Shown here: positions 25,556 to 35,119 of the stretch, piece after piece
Position numbering within the stretch: position 1 is the stretch's first letter
Layout: the number at the start of each line of letters is the position of its first letter
NCBI GenBank assembly: GCA_945860745.1
Contig: CAMASH010000001.1
Coordinates: forward strand, 1 to 44,699
DNA: 44,699 nt
Direction of reading: 5' to 3'
Source of the DNA: Chthoniobacter flavus
GTDB taxonomy: Bacteria > Verrucomicrobiota > Verrucomicrobiia > Chthoniobacterales > Terrimicrobiaceae
Made by a program: the position numbers and the translations under genes
Notes under the pieces: model-generated
The model's input: the letters and a program-made list of their open reading frames with translations, nothing else
Databases searched by the model: none
Told to the model about the DNA's origin: nothing

Positions 25556-26861
25556 AGGGCTTTTCCGTTTTATCCAGCAGCCCCCATTTGCCCACCTTAC
25601 CAGAGATGAGGCGCGCGCCTTTTCCATACGTGAGATAGGCCCAGATCCACTGCAGGAGAACGGCGGAGCGATTGCGGAATCCTATCAGAAAAAGCAGATG
25701 GACAAATACCCAGGCCAGCCAGGCGAGCAGGCCGCCGAATTGGAAGGGCCCGATCTGGGCGACGGCGGCGTTGCGTCCGATGGTGGCCATGCTGCCTTTG
25801 TCGAAATACTTCCACGGGGTGGCTTTTTCGCCCTTGAGCGCGCGCAGGACGTTCTGGGCCGCGTGGGTTCCGGCCTGCATGGCCGCGGGGCTCACGCCAG
25901 GGACGGGCTTGTCGCCGTCGTAGGTGGCGGCAATCATGTCGCCGATGGCCTGGATTTCCGGATGGCCGGGGATGGTGAGGTCGGGGTTGACCTTGATGCG
26001 GCCCTGACGGTCCACTTCCCCGCCGAGCATGGCGGCGAGCGGGGTGGCCTTGTTGCCGGCCGCCCAGACCACGGTGCGGGTGCGGATGACCTGCTGGTTG
26101 ATGTCCACTTCCCCTTCGGCCAGACGCGTGACGGCGCTGTTCAAGAGGACCTCCACTTTGTGCTGCTGGAGTTGGCGGAGTCCGCTTTCTGAGATTTTTT
26201 CCGAGAAGGTCGGCAACACCCGCGGCCCGGCTTCGACCAGAAGGACGCGGGTGTGGGCGGGATCGATATGGCGGAAATCGTGGCGCAGGGTGTGGCGGGC
26301 CAGTTCGGAAATGGCGCCGGCCATTTCGACGCCGGTCGGTCCGGCGCCCACCACAACGAAGGTCATGGCCTGCTGGCGTTCCGCGTCGGTGGGGGATTTT
26401 TCGGCGACTTCAAACGCAAGAAGAATGCGGCGGCGGAGTTCCACCGCGTCCTCCAGACTCTTCAATCCGGGCGCGAACTGCTCCCATTCGTCGTGGCCGA
26501 AATAGTGATGCCGCGCGCCTGCGGCCACGATCAAATAATCATAGGGAAAGGTGAGGTCCCCGGTGACAACTTCCCGGCTGGCCGGTTTGATTTCCTTCAC
26601 TTCGTCCAGAACGACCGTGATGTTTTTTTGTTCGCGCACGATGGCCCTGATCGGCTGGGCGATGTCTGCCGGTGACAACCCGGCCGTGGCCACCTGATAC
26701 AGCAGGGGCTGGAAAAGATGGTGGTTGCTGCGGTCAATCAGGATCACTTCGACCGGGGCATCCTGGAATTCCTTCGCCGCGCACAATCCGCCAAAACCTC
26801 CGCCAATGATAACAATCACCGGCAGGCTTGCATTTTGACCGGAAGATGAAGAAGTATGCAT
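25536..26861 (-). CDS. ndh: Type II NADH dehydrogenase (NDH-2)
   Basis: A 441-residue FAD enzyme that passes electrons from NADH to quinone without pumping protons. The FAD-binding GGGFGG sits at about residues 20-25 and the NADH-binding VVVGAGPTGVEMAG at about 170-183. Other family signatures are HHLFQPLLYQVATAGLSPADIAQPIR, YDYLIVAAGARHHYFGHDEWEQ, VVWAAGNKATPLA, IQAIGDMI and the C-terminal hydrophobic anchor GLLAWLAWVFVHLLFLIGF. The C-terminal tail EKPSPEPRP comes from the adjoining repeat. A perfect Rex-type operator lies 15-32 bp upstream of the start codon. It is divergent from nuoD. Confidence 0.93.
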   Translation of the reverse strand: MHTSSSSGQNASLPVIVIIGGGFGGLCAAKEFQDAPVEVILIDRSNHHLFQPLLYQVATAGLSPADIAQPIRAIVREQKNITVVLDEVKEIKPASREVVTGDLTFPYDYLIVAAGARHHYFGHDEWEQFAPGLKSLEDAVELRRRILLAFEVAEKSPTDAERQQAMTFVVVGAGPTGVEMAGAISELARHTLRHDFRHIDPAHTRVLLVEAGPRVLPTFSEKISESGLRQLQQHKVEVLLNSAVTRLAEGEVDINQQVIRTRTVVWAAGNKATPLAAMLGGEVDRQGRIKVNPDLTIPGHPEIQAIGDMIAATYDGDKPVPGVSPAAMQAGTHAAQNVLRALKGEKATPWKYFDKGSMATIGRNAAVAQIGPFQFGGLLAWLAWVFVHLLFLIGFRNRSAVLLQWIWAYLTYGKGARLISGKVGKWGLLDKTEKPSPEPRP

Positions 26862-26872
26862 GGGGCAGAAGT

Positions 26873-26898
26873 GACTTTGTGAAATTTTTCACAAAGTC
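26873..26898. promoter_or_regulatory. Rex-type redox operator between ndh and nuoD
   Basis: A perfect 26-bp inverted repeat with 12-bp arms (GACTTTGTGAAA and its reverse complement, 2-bp centre). Its core, 26877-26894, is TTGTGAA-ATTT-TTCACAA, which matches the published Rex consensus TTGTGAA-N4-TTCACAA at all 14 fixed positions. It lies 15 bp from the ndh ATG and 62 bp from the nuoD ATG. The right half TTCACA could serve as nuoD -35, and on the minus strand TTGGAC-N17-AAAATT could be an ndh promoter with its -10 inside the site. The promoter assignments are inference. Confidence 0.85.
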
Positions 26899-26956
26899 CC
26901 GGAAAGTCCAATTTTAATCGCAACTAAAGAGGCAATCACCCGAGATTTCACTGAAC

Positions 26957-28204
26957 ATGGCAACGATCATCGAACAACCCGACTCTCTGGCCCGGGGCTT
27001 GCAGCAGGTGCGCGACGCGCAAAAGGCAGGAGAAATGCTGGGCGAGCAGCTCACGTTGAACATGGGTCCCTCGCATCCCTCGACGCACGGAGTTTTGCGC
27101 ATCATTCTCGATCTCGACGGCGAGCTTATCACCAAGGCCACGCCGGAGATCGGGTATTTGCATCGCGGCGACGAAAAGATTGCGGAGAACATGCAGTTCA
27201 ACCAGTTCGTGCCCTACACCGACCGGCTGGATTATCTCGCGCCGATTGCCAACAACGTGGCCTACGCGCTGGCGGTGGAAAAGTTGATGGGCTGGGAGTT
27301 GCCGCCGCGGGGCAAGGCCATCCGGGTCCTGTGTTGTGAACTGGCCCGCATTTCCTCGCACCTGCTGGCTATCGGTTGCATGGCGATGGATGTCGGGGCG
27401 GTCACGGTGTTCATGTACACTTTCACCGAACGGGAAAAAATTTACAATTTGATCGAGCAGTTGAGCGGGGCGCGTTTCACCACGAGTTATACGCGGGTGG
27501 GCGGCCAGACCCATGATCTGCCGGCGGGTTTTGAGGCGCAGGTGCGGGAGTTCATCCGCACGGTCAAGCCGGCCATCGAAGAAGTGGACAGCCTGCTCAC
27601 GCGCAACCGGATCTTCGTCGATCGCTGCCGCGATGTGGGGGTGATTTCCAAGGAGGCCGCCATCGCCTATGCCATTTCCGGCCCCAATTTGCGCGGCTCG
27701 GGCATCGAGCACGATCTGCGGCGCAAGCATCCCTATCTTGACTACGAGAAATACGATTTCGAGATTCCCATCGGCACGGTGGGCGATTGTTACGACCGCT
27801 ATCTCGTTCGCATGGAAGAGATGCGGCAAAGCGTGCGCATTCTCGAACAGGGGCTCGACAAACTGCCCGGGGGGCCGATCAATTACGTGGACCCCAAACA
27901 GACGCTTCCGCCCAAGGAGGAAGTGCTGACGAAAATGGAGGAACTCATTCACCACTTCATTCTGGTCACAGAGGGCGTGGATGCGCCGGAGGGCGAGGTC
28001 TATTTTGCCGCAGAAAATCCCAAGGGTGAACTCGGATTTTACATTCACAGCAAGGGCGGCGGGGTTCCCTACCGGCTGAAAATCCGCGCCCCCAGCTTTG
28101 TGAATATAAGCATTCTGCCCACGATTCTGCCCGGCCATATGGTCAGCGATGTCGTGACCATCCTTGGCTCCATTGATTTCGTCATGGGCGAGTGCGACCG
28201 GTAG
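26957..28204 (+). CDS. nuoD: NADH-quinone oxidoreductase subunit D (complex I, 49-kDa type)
   Basis: A 415-residue complex I subunit that lines the quinone site at the junction of the peripheral and membrane arms. Hallmarks are LNMGPSHPSTHGVLR, EIGYLHRGDEKIAENMQFNQFVPYTDRLDY, ELARISSHLLAIGCMAMDVGA, FYIHSKGGGVPYRLKIRAPSF and the C-terminal CDR. The C-terminus is complete. It stands alone: no nuoA, B, C, E or F gene flanks it, and upstream it is divergent from ndh across a Rex site. No ribosome-binding site is obvious before ATG 26957. The gene probably contributes to a complex encoded elsewhere. Confidence 0.95.
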   Translation: MATIIEQPDSLARGLQQVRDAQKAGEMLGEQLTLNMGPSHPSTHGVLRIILDLDGELITKATPEIGYLHRGDEKIAENMQFNQFVPYTDRLDYLAPIANNVAYALAVEKLMGWELPPRGKAIRVLCCELARISSHLLAIGCMAMDVGAVTVFMYTFTEREKIYNLIEQLSGARFTTSYTRVGGQTHDLPAGFEAQVREFIRTVKPAIEEVDSLLTRNRIFVDRCRDVGVISKEAAIAYAISGPNLRGSGIEHDLRRKHPYLDYEKYDFEIPIGTVGDCYDRYLVRMEEMRQSVRILEQGLDKLPGGPINYVDPKQTLPPKEEVLTKMEELIHHFILVTEGVDAPEGEVYFAAENPKGELGFYIHSKGGGVPYRLKIRAPSFVNISILPTILPGHMVSDVVTILGSIDFVMGECDR

Positions 28205-28223
28205 GACGGGCCGAGCCCGCGTT

Positions 28224-28281
28224 CCCCCGGAGCCACGCCCGTGAGGGCGTCGCGGAAGGGCCCCCGCCTCACGACGGCGGC
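28224..28281. repeat. Dispersed intergenic repeat, family 1, copy B (inverted)
   Basis: This is the reverse-complement counterpart of 25497-25555: CCCCGGAGCCACGCCCGTGAG at one end, CTCACGACGGCGGC at the other. It fills much of the 103-bp gap between the convergent nuoD and katG ends. The two copies bracket the ndh-nuoD pair in mirror orientation. Confidence 0.65.
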
Positions 28282-28307
28282 GGCCCGCTTTGGCTGCGAC
28301 GTTTTGA

Positions 28308-30649
<2,342 letters not shown>

Positions 30650-30651
<2 letters not shown>

Positions 30652-31540
30652 GGAAATCCATCAGCTCCGTTATGTGCTGGCCGTGGCGCAGACCGGCAAC
30701 TTCAGCCGGGCCGCGGAACGCTGCCATGTCTCCCAGCCCTCGCTCAGCCAGCAAATTCTCAAGCTCGAGGAGGAGTTGGGCGAAAGGCTGTTCGACCGGC
30801 AGCGGCAGCAGTCCCGCCTGACGCGGGCGGGTGAGCGTTTCGTGCAACGGGCGGCGCGGGTGCTGGATGAATTGAAGGAAGCCAGCCGCGAGGCCCAGGA
30901 TGCCCATGAACTCGTGCGCGGCGAGGTGATCGTGGGGGCTCTGCCGACCATTGCGCCGTATTTTCTTCCGCCGGTCATTGCCTCCTTCCGTCGCAAATAT
31001 CCCGGCGTCAGTGTGACCATCCAGGAGGAGACCACCGCCGTCCTGCGAAAACTGGCGGCGGGCTATGAAATCGACCTGGCCCTGGCCAGTCTTCCGGTGG
31101 GGGACGACCAGATGGAGATGGTCGAGTTGTTCACGGAGGAATTGCTTATGGCCGTTCCTCCGGGTCATGTCCTGGCCCGCAAGCGGAGCGTCACCCTGGC
31201 CGACATGGAACGCCAACCGTTTGTCTTGATGAAGGAGGGCCACTGCCTGGGCGACCAGGTTCTGAGTTTCTGCTCCAGCCGGAATTTTCGGCCGCAAGTG
31301 AGTTCCCGCACTTCACAAATTGAAACCATCCAGTCCCTCGTGCGGGCTGGACTGGGAGTTTCGCTGATTCCGTTCATGGCCAAAAAGCCCGGCGGATCCG
31401 GAGCTCCGGTCTATCGTTCGCTGGCTGCGCCGCGCCCGACGCGGACCATTGTCGCCTTCTGGGCCCAGCGGCGGCCCTTGGATCGCGCGGCCGCGGCGTT
31501 TCTGGCCGAGCTTTCGCGGCGGAAAGGCAAGGCGCGGTGA
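30650..31540 (+). CDS. oxyR: Peroxide-sensing LysR-family regulator OxyR
   Basis: A 296-residue LysR-type activator. The N-terminal helix-turn-helix is NFSRAAERCHVSQPSLSQQILKLEEELGERLFDR. The effector domain carries GHCLGDQVLSFCSS, in which the two cysteines fall at residues 199 and 208, the same numbers as the redox pair in E. coli OxyR, with the same 9-residue spacing. Peroxide should form the C199-C208 disulfide and switch on katG, which lies divergent 89 bp away. The start codon is inside the operator, so it probably limits its own expression. The C-terminus is standard. Confidence 0.95.
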
Positions 31541-32073
31541 TTGCGGGAGGGAAAACGAAAACTGCGATTTCAGAAAACTCACGTTTTCCGCTACGGGCAG
31601 ATACGTTGACTCCTAACTGATGACACTTGGGAGGGCTGGGGTTTCGCGTGAAAACGGCCCGCTGGAAGGAGCCCGGAGGGCGACGGGAAAAGGGCCGTTT
31701 TCCCGTTCGCGATCTCTCCCGCATCGGCCTGCGCGCAGGATTTTGAGCCGCTCAAAGGGCGTCAGGGGTTTGTCAGAAACACGCTTCTTGCGGCTCCCCG
31801 CCTCTGCGGTCCTCAGAGGCTTCATCGCCGGACAGAAGAAGCCGCGGAACCGGCTCCACTCTTTGGCGTAGAGGGCGTTCCGCAGTTCGGCCTGCTCCGC
31901 CCCTCGCGGACCGGAGAAGGGTCGCGTCGAAGCCGGAGAAGGTTCCGGTCCGTGCATTTATGCCTCTGCATCTGGCCTAGCCGGGGCCGCCCGAGCTACT
32001 CATCCTCCGACTGCCCCAAGGGGCTGGCCAAAGTTTTTTCGGGCATCCCGCATAAAGCCTCTCAGCAAATTTG
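31541..32073. other. 533-bp intergenic region, no gene supported
   Basis: The region lies between the end of oxyR and the 3' end of the chitosanase-like gene. Open frames of 60-115 codons exist on both strands but are composed of repeated Arg/Pro/Ser and match nothing I recognise. It holds two mutually exclusive inverted repeats: AAAACGGCCC (31651-31660) with GGGCCGTTTT (31692-31701), and ACGGGAAAA/TTTTCCCGT (31683-31706). It could contain a degraded gene or a structured RNA, and nothing decides between these. Confidence 0.4.
31683..31706. terminator. Strong 9-bp stem-loop downstream of oxyR
   Basis: ACGGGAAAA and TTTTCCCGT are perfect reverse complements with a 6-base loop (GGGCCG). It lies about 140 bp past the oxyR stop and has no downstream T-run, so it may terminate or stabilise the oxyR transcript. 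It competes with an alternative pairing to 31651-31660. Confidence 0.3.
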
Positions 32074-32430
32074 CTAATTTTTTCCAGAGACCGGGCCGGA
32101 AACCCACCAAGGCAACGTGGCGGGATCGGTCACGGCCCCAATCTCCTCAAGATACCCTTGGACCTTTGTTTGCCAGCGCGCCAGGTCGGGTGCGGCCCGC
32201 GGATCGGCCGTCTGGGGAAAAATCAAATCCGTGACGCCCAGGGCGCTGACGGCCCGTTCCTGGCCCGAGGCGGCCGGGTTGATCGTGCGGGCGAGGCGCA
32301 ATGAGGCTTCGCCGGCTTTGAAAGTCGGACCTGCCTCGCCGACGATGGCGGGGGAGATCGTGTTTTGTAAATCCCGGCCGCGTAGTCGCCCCTGCGCGGG
32401 CTTCAAGGCGAGGAAGAACCCGAGACCCAA
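32074..32430 (-). CDS. C-terminal part of chitosanase-like (GH75-type) protein, frame-shifted
   Basis: A 118-codon frame that looks like the continuation of the upstream gene. It contains LRGRDLQNTISPAIVGEAGPTFKAGEASLRLARTIN and LGVTDLIFPQTAD. In the fungal GH75 chitosanase fold a segment resembling this (GDxGPxxxxGEAS) is the last conserved block, and the ORF at 32403-33221 carries the earlier blocks. The frame here is one base off the upstream one, at an overlap of 28 bp near 32403-32430. The nominal start TTG is therefore unlikely to be real. It ends in NLW-type residues PWWVSGPVSGKN with stop at 32074. Assignment to GH75 is from motif memory, not a search. Confidence 0.5.
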   Translation of the reverse strand: MGLGFFLALKPAQGRLRGRDLQNTISPAIVGEAGPTFKAGEASLRLARTINPAASGQERAVSALGVTDLIFPQTADPRAAPDLARWQTKVQGYLEEIGAVTDPATLPWWVSGPVSGKN

Positions 32431-33221
32431 TTCAGGGGAAGGACCACGAACGGATCTTCCGTTCCGAGAAGGGACCGGGAATTTTTCAGGGCGCGGATGG
32501 TTTCCCCGGAAAGCCCGGCGGTTTTCAGGCGGGCTTTCTGCGCATCCACCGCGGCGATGAGAAGACGCCAGATGCGGCCTTTATCGGTCTCGGCTTCCTT
32601 TTGAAACAGGCTCCGGTAGGAGTCCAGCCGGGCCACGGCGGCGGGGTAATATTCCAAAAAGGGATTCGGCGTGCGCGGCGGGCCCGCCCAAGTGTAAGCG
32701 GTCTGAGGGAGAAACCAATCCGACGTGCGGGCGCTGTCGTAATCGGAAAGATTGGGGGCGCGGTCGGGATCGGAACCGTCCGTGACCACGTCCATGTCCG
32801 CCTGGAGCCGGATGCCGTGGCGCTGGCTGACGGGGTGTTGGAGCAGCAAGACCGTAGCGCAGTCGAGGTAGTTGTGATCGCTCAGGCTATTGCCGTCTTT
32901 CAAATACGCCAGCTTGCGCCGGGAGAGGTCCGCGTAGAAATCGGAAACCTTGGCTGTTTCGAGGAGCGTTCCGAGACCGGGCCACACCGTGGACAGAGAC
33001 GGATTGATGGCGAGGAACTGCGGAAGAGTCCTGGTCGGCAGCGGACGTCGCATCGTGACGGACGAAACGAAACCCTGACCGGCCGCGCGCATTTCCGCCG
33101 CGGTGCTGGTTTCCTCGATCTCCACCTTGCCGCCGAATTGTGCGCGAGCCGCCAGCGGCAGGATGACACAGCAGAACGCCGCCACAATATGCGAGGCAAG
33201 AGCAAAAGAGGAATCAGCCAC
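32403..33221 (-). CDS. N-terminal part of chitosanase-like (GH75-type) secreted protein, frame-shifted
   Basis: A signal-peptide protein (about 272 residues from GTG 33221; the frame also opens at ATG 33263 and further upstream into a repeat). It has the hydrophobic stretch SHIVAAFCCVILPLAARAQ. After it come GFVSSVTMRRPLP, LKDGNSLSDHNYLDCATVLLL and DMDVVTDGSDPDRAPNLSDY, then DWFLPQTAYTW and EDPFVVLPLNW. The order DMDxDxDG - QTxF/Y - PxVVxP resembles GH75 chitosanases. The frame then ends after the non-homologous tail VSGSSSP, while homology resumes at -1 in the next frame. A single-base deletion near 32410-32425 or a sequencing error is likely. The 33221 start is a guess because upstream bases are repeat. 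Confidence 0.5.
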   Translation of the reverse strand: MADSSFALASHIVAAFCCVILPLAARAQFGGKVEIEETSTAAEMRAAGQGFVSSVTMRRPLPTRTLPQFLAINPSLSTVWPGLGTLLETAKVSDFYADLSRRKLAYLKDGNSLSDHNYLDCATVLLLQHPVSQRHGIRLQADMDVVTDGSDPDRAPNLSDYDSARTSDWFLPQTAYTWAGPPRTPNPFLEYYPAAVARLDSYRSLFQKEAETDKGRIWRLLIAAVDAQKARLKTAGLSGETIRALKNSRSLLGTEDPFVVLPLNWVSGSSSP

Positions 33222-33302
33222 GGGTTGGCACAGATTGACACGGAAAAAAGGCCCTTGAAACATCGTGATCCGTGTTTCATCCGTGAAAATCCGTGGCAAG
33301 AT
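33220..33302. repeat. Short-period CACGGAT/ATCCGTG repeat (inverted pair)
   Basis: ATCCGTGTTTC, ATCCGTGAAA and ATCCGTGGC follow one another at 10-11-bp spacing, and the left side holds the inverted counterpart CCACGG...CACAGATTGACACGGA. Together they form an imperfect inverted repeat around the upstream part of the chitosanase-like gene. Similar decamer-type repeats recur in Verrucomicrobia-like genomes, from memory. Confidence 0.55.
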
Positions 33303-33754
33303 CAACTCAGCTGCTTCTGCACTTCCGCGCTCAAGGCCCGGCCGTCGGCGCGACCGGCGGCTTTGGCGGTGGCCACCTTCATCACTGCCCCCATCTGTTG
33401 CTTGGTGGTCGCGCCTGCTTCCGCGATGGCTTCCTTGACCAAGGCAGACAGTCCCTCAGCGCTCAGGCCCTTGGGCAGATAAGCGGAGAGAATAGCGATC
33501 TCGGCTTTTTCATTGGCCGCGAGTTCCGCGCGTCCGCCTTTTTCGAAACATTCGATGGAATCCTGCCGCTGTTTGATCTGTTTGCGGATGATGGCGGAGG
33601 CCTCGACATCGTCGAGCACCGCATCCGCGCCGCCTTTTTCAATGGCGGAATTTTTCAAGGCCGACTTGAGCATGCGGAGGGCGTTGAGCTTGGTGGTTTC
33701 GCGGGCACGCATGGCGTCCTTGATGTCATTGTCAACTTGGGCTTGGAGAGTCAT
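33302..33754 (-). CDS. yqeY: GatB/YqeY domain protein
   Basis: A 150-residue YqeY-family protein, a tRNA-amidotransferase-like domain protein whose role is unresolved. It has VDNDIKDAMRARETTKLNALRMLKSALKNSAIEK, then IIRKQIKQRQDSIECFEKGGRAELAANEKAEIAILSAYLPKGLSAEGLSALVKEAI and a Gly-Ala-rich end MGAVMKVATAKAAGRADGRALSAEVQKQL, all family-typical. The 3' end abuts the repeat at 33220-33302, and its start is divergent to gltX with a short-unit repeat (33766-33796) in the gap. Confidence 0.88.
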   Translation of the reverse strand: MTLQAQVDNDIKDAMRARETTKLNALRMLKSALKNSAIEKGGADAVLDDVEASAIIRKQIKQRQDSIECFEKGGRAELAANEKAEIAILSAYLPKGLSAEGLSALVKEAIAEAGATTKQQMGAVMKVATAKAAGRADGRALSAEVQKQLS

Positions 33755-33765
33755 TCCGAAAAAAA

Positions 33766-33796
33766 TAGACAGGATTCGCAGGATTTACAGGATTAA
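33766..33796. repeat. AGGATT-type 9-bp tandem units
   Basis: Three consecutive 9-bp units AGGATTCGC, AGGATTTAC, AGGATTAAG occupy the gap between yqeY and gltX. This unit (ACAGGATTTACAGGATT) is a repeat I associate with Verrucomicrobia- and Planctomycetes-like genomes. Confidence 0.5.
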
Positions 33797-33799
33797 GAA

Positions 33800-35119
33800 A
33801 TGTCCGTCCGCACCCGCTTCGCTCCGTCGCCCACCGGTTACCTCCACGTCGGAGGGGCCCGCACCGCGCTTTTCAATTCGCTCTACGCCCGCAAATTCGG
33901 CGGCAAGCTCATCCTCCGCATCGAGGACACCGACGAAAAGCGCAATACCCCCGAAGCCATGCAGGCTATTTACGACGGGCTCAACTGGCTCGGCCTCGAA
34001 TGGCAGGAGGGCCCGGACAAAGGCGGCGATTACGGCCCCTACCTGCAAAGCCAGCGCAACGCCATTTACGAAAAGTATTTCGCCCAACTGCAAGGTGGGG
34101 GTCACCTCTACGAAGACGGGGGGGCCGTGCGTTTCCGTTCGCCCCGCAAGACGGTCACCGTTGAAGACCTGGTGTGCGGCAAGATCGCCTTCGACATGTC
34201 GAATCCCGTCACCCATCCCGACATGACCATCCGCCGCCCGGACGGCTCGTGGATTTTCCATTTCGTCAATGTGGTCGATGACATCGAGATGAAGATGACC
34301 CACGTCATCCGCGGCGAGGATCATCTTTCGAACACCCCCAAGCACATCGAACTCTATCAGGCCCTCGGCGCGGAACCGCCGAAGTTTGCCCACATTCCGC
34401 TCATCTTGAACCACGAGGGCAAAAAGCTCAGCAAGCGTGACGGCGGTTCCAGTCTGGCGTACTTCGTCGAGAACGGCTACGTGCCCGAAGCTGTCCTCAA
34501 CTACCTCTGCCTTCTCGGTTGGTCGCCCGGCGAAAACCGCGAGATGCTCACCATGCCCGAGATCCAGGCCCTCTTTGGTCTCGAAGACATCAACCGCCGC
34601 AATGCCATCTTCGATCTCGACAAATGTTTTTGGCTCAACGGCCAGCACATTCAGCACATGAGTCTCGAACGTTTCGCCGAACTCAGCGTGCCCTGCGTGA
34701 CCAAGGCCGCCATCCCCTACGGCACTGAGGACGCGCTGATGAAAGCCCTTACCATCGTGAAACCCAAGGTCAAACACCTCACCGACGTCCCTGCCTGGAT
34801 CGGCTTTCTTTTCACCGAGGAGTACCCATTCGATCCCGAAGCGGTGGACAAGGCCCTGCGCAAGCCGGGAGCGCTCGATCGCCTGCGCACGCTCGGCACC
34901 GCCTTCGGCGAACTCGCCGAATGGACGCATCCGTCGATCGAAGCCAGGCTCAAGGAACTTGCCATTTCGCTCGGTGCAAAAGTCGGCGAATTCGTTCATC
35001 CCGCCCGCGTCGCCGTCAGCGGAAAAGCCGTCGGTCCCGGACTCTACGAGATGCTCGAGATTCTGGGTAAAGAGCGCGTGCTGGCCCGCTTCCAGCGGGC
35101 GGAAGCCGCCGCGGCATGA
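33800..35119 (+). CDS. gltX: Glutamyl-tRNA synthetase (shortened)
   Basis: A 439-residue class Ic aminoacyl-tRNA synthetase that charges tRNA-Glu (and possibly tRNA-Gln). The HIGH-type motif is PSPTGYLHVGGARTALFN, and the KMSKS-type motif is KLSKRDGG. After LQGGGHLYEDGG the sequence goes straight to AVRFRSP, whereas most GluRS have about 40 more residues here (YRCYCTPEEL... with the zinc-binding cysteines), so this copy is shorter than the usual 465-500 residues. The C-terminal anticodon-binding half is otherwise normal. Its stop overlaps the aroE start (ATGA). Confidence 0.93.
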   Translation: MSVRTRFAPSPTGYLHVGGARTALFNSLYARKFGGKLILRIEDTDEKRNTPEAMQAIYDGLNWLGLEWQEGPDKGGDYGPYLQSQRNAIYEKYFAQLQGGGHLYEDGGAVRFRSPRKTVTVEDLVCGKIAFDMSNPVTHPDMTIRRPDGSWIFHFVNVVDDIEMKMTHVIRGEDHLSNTPKHIELYQALGAEPPKFAHIPLILNHEGKKLSKRDGGSSLAYFVENGYVPEAVLNYLCLLGWSPGENREMLTMPEIQALFGLEDINRRNAIFDLDKCFWLNGQHIQHMSLERFAELSVPCVTKAAIPYGTEDALMKALTIVKPKVKHLTDVPAWIGFLFTEEYPFDPEAVDKALRKPGALDRLRTLGTAFGELAEWTHPSIEARLKELAISLGAKVGEFVHPARVAVSGKAVGPGLYEMLEILGKERVLARFQRAEAAAA

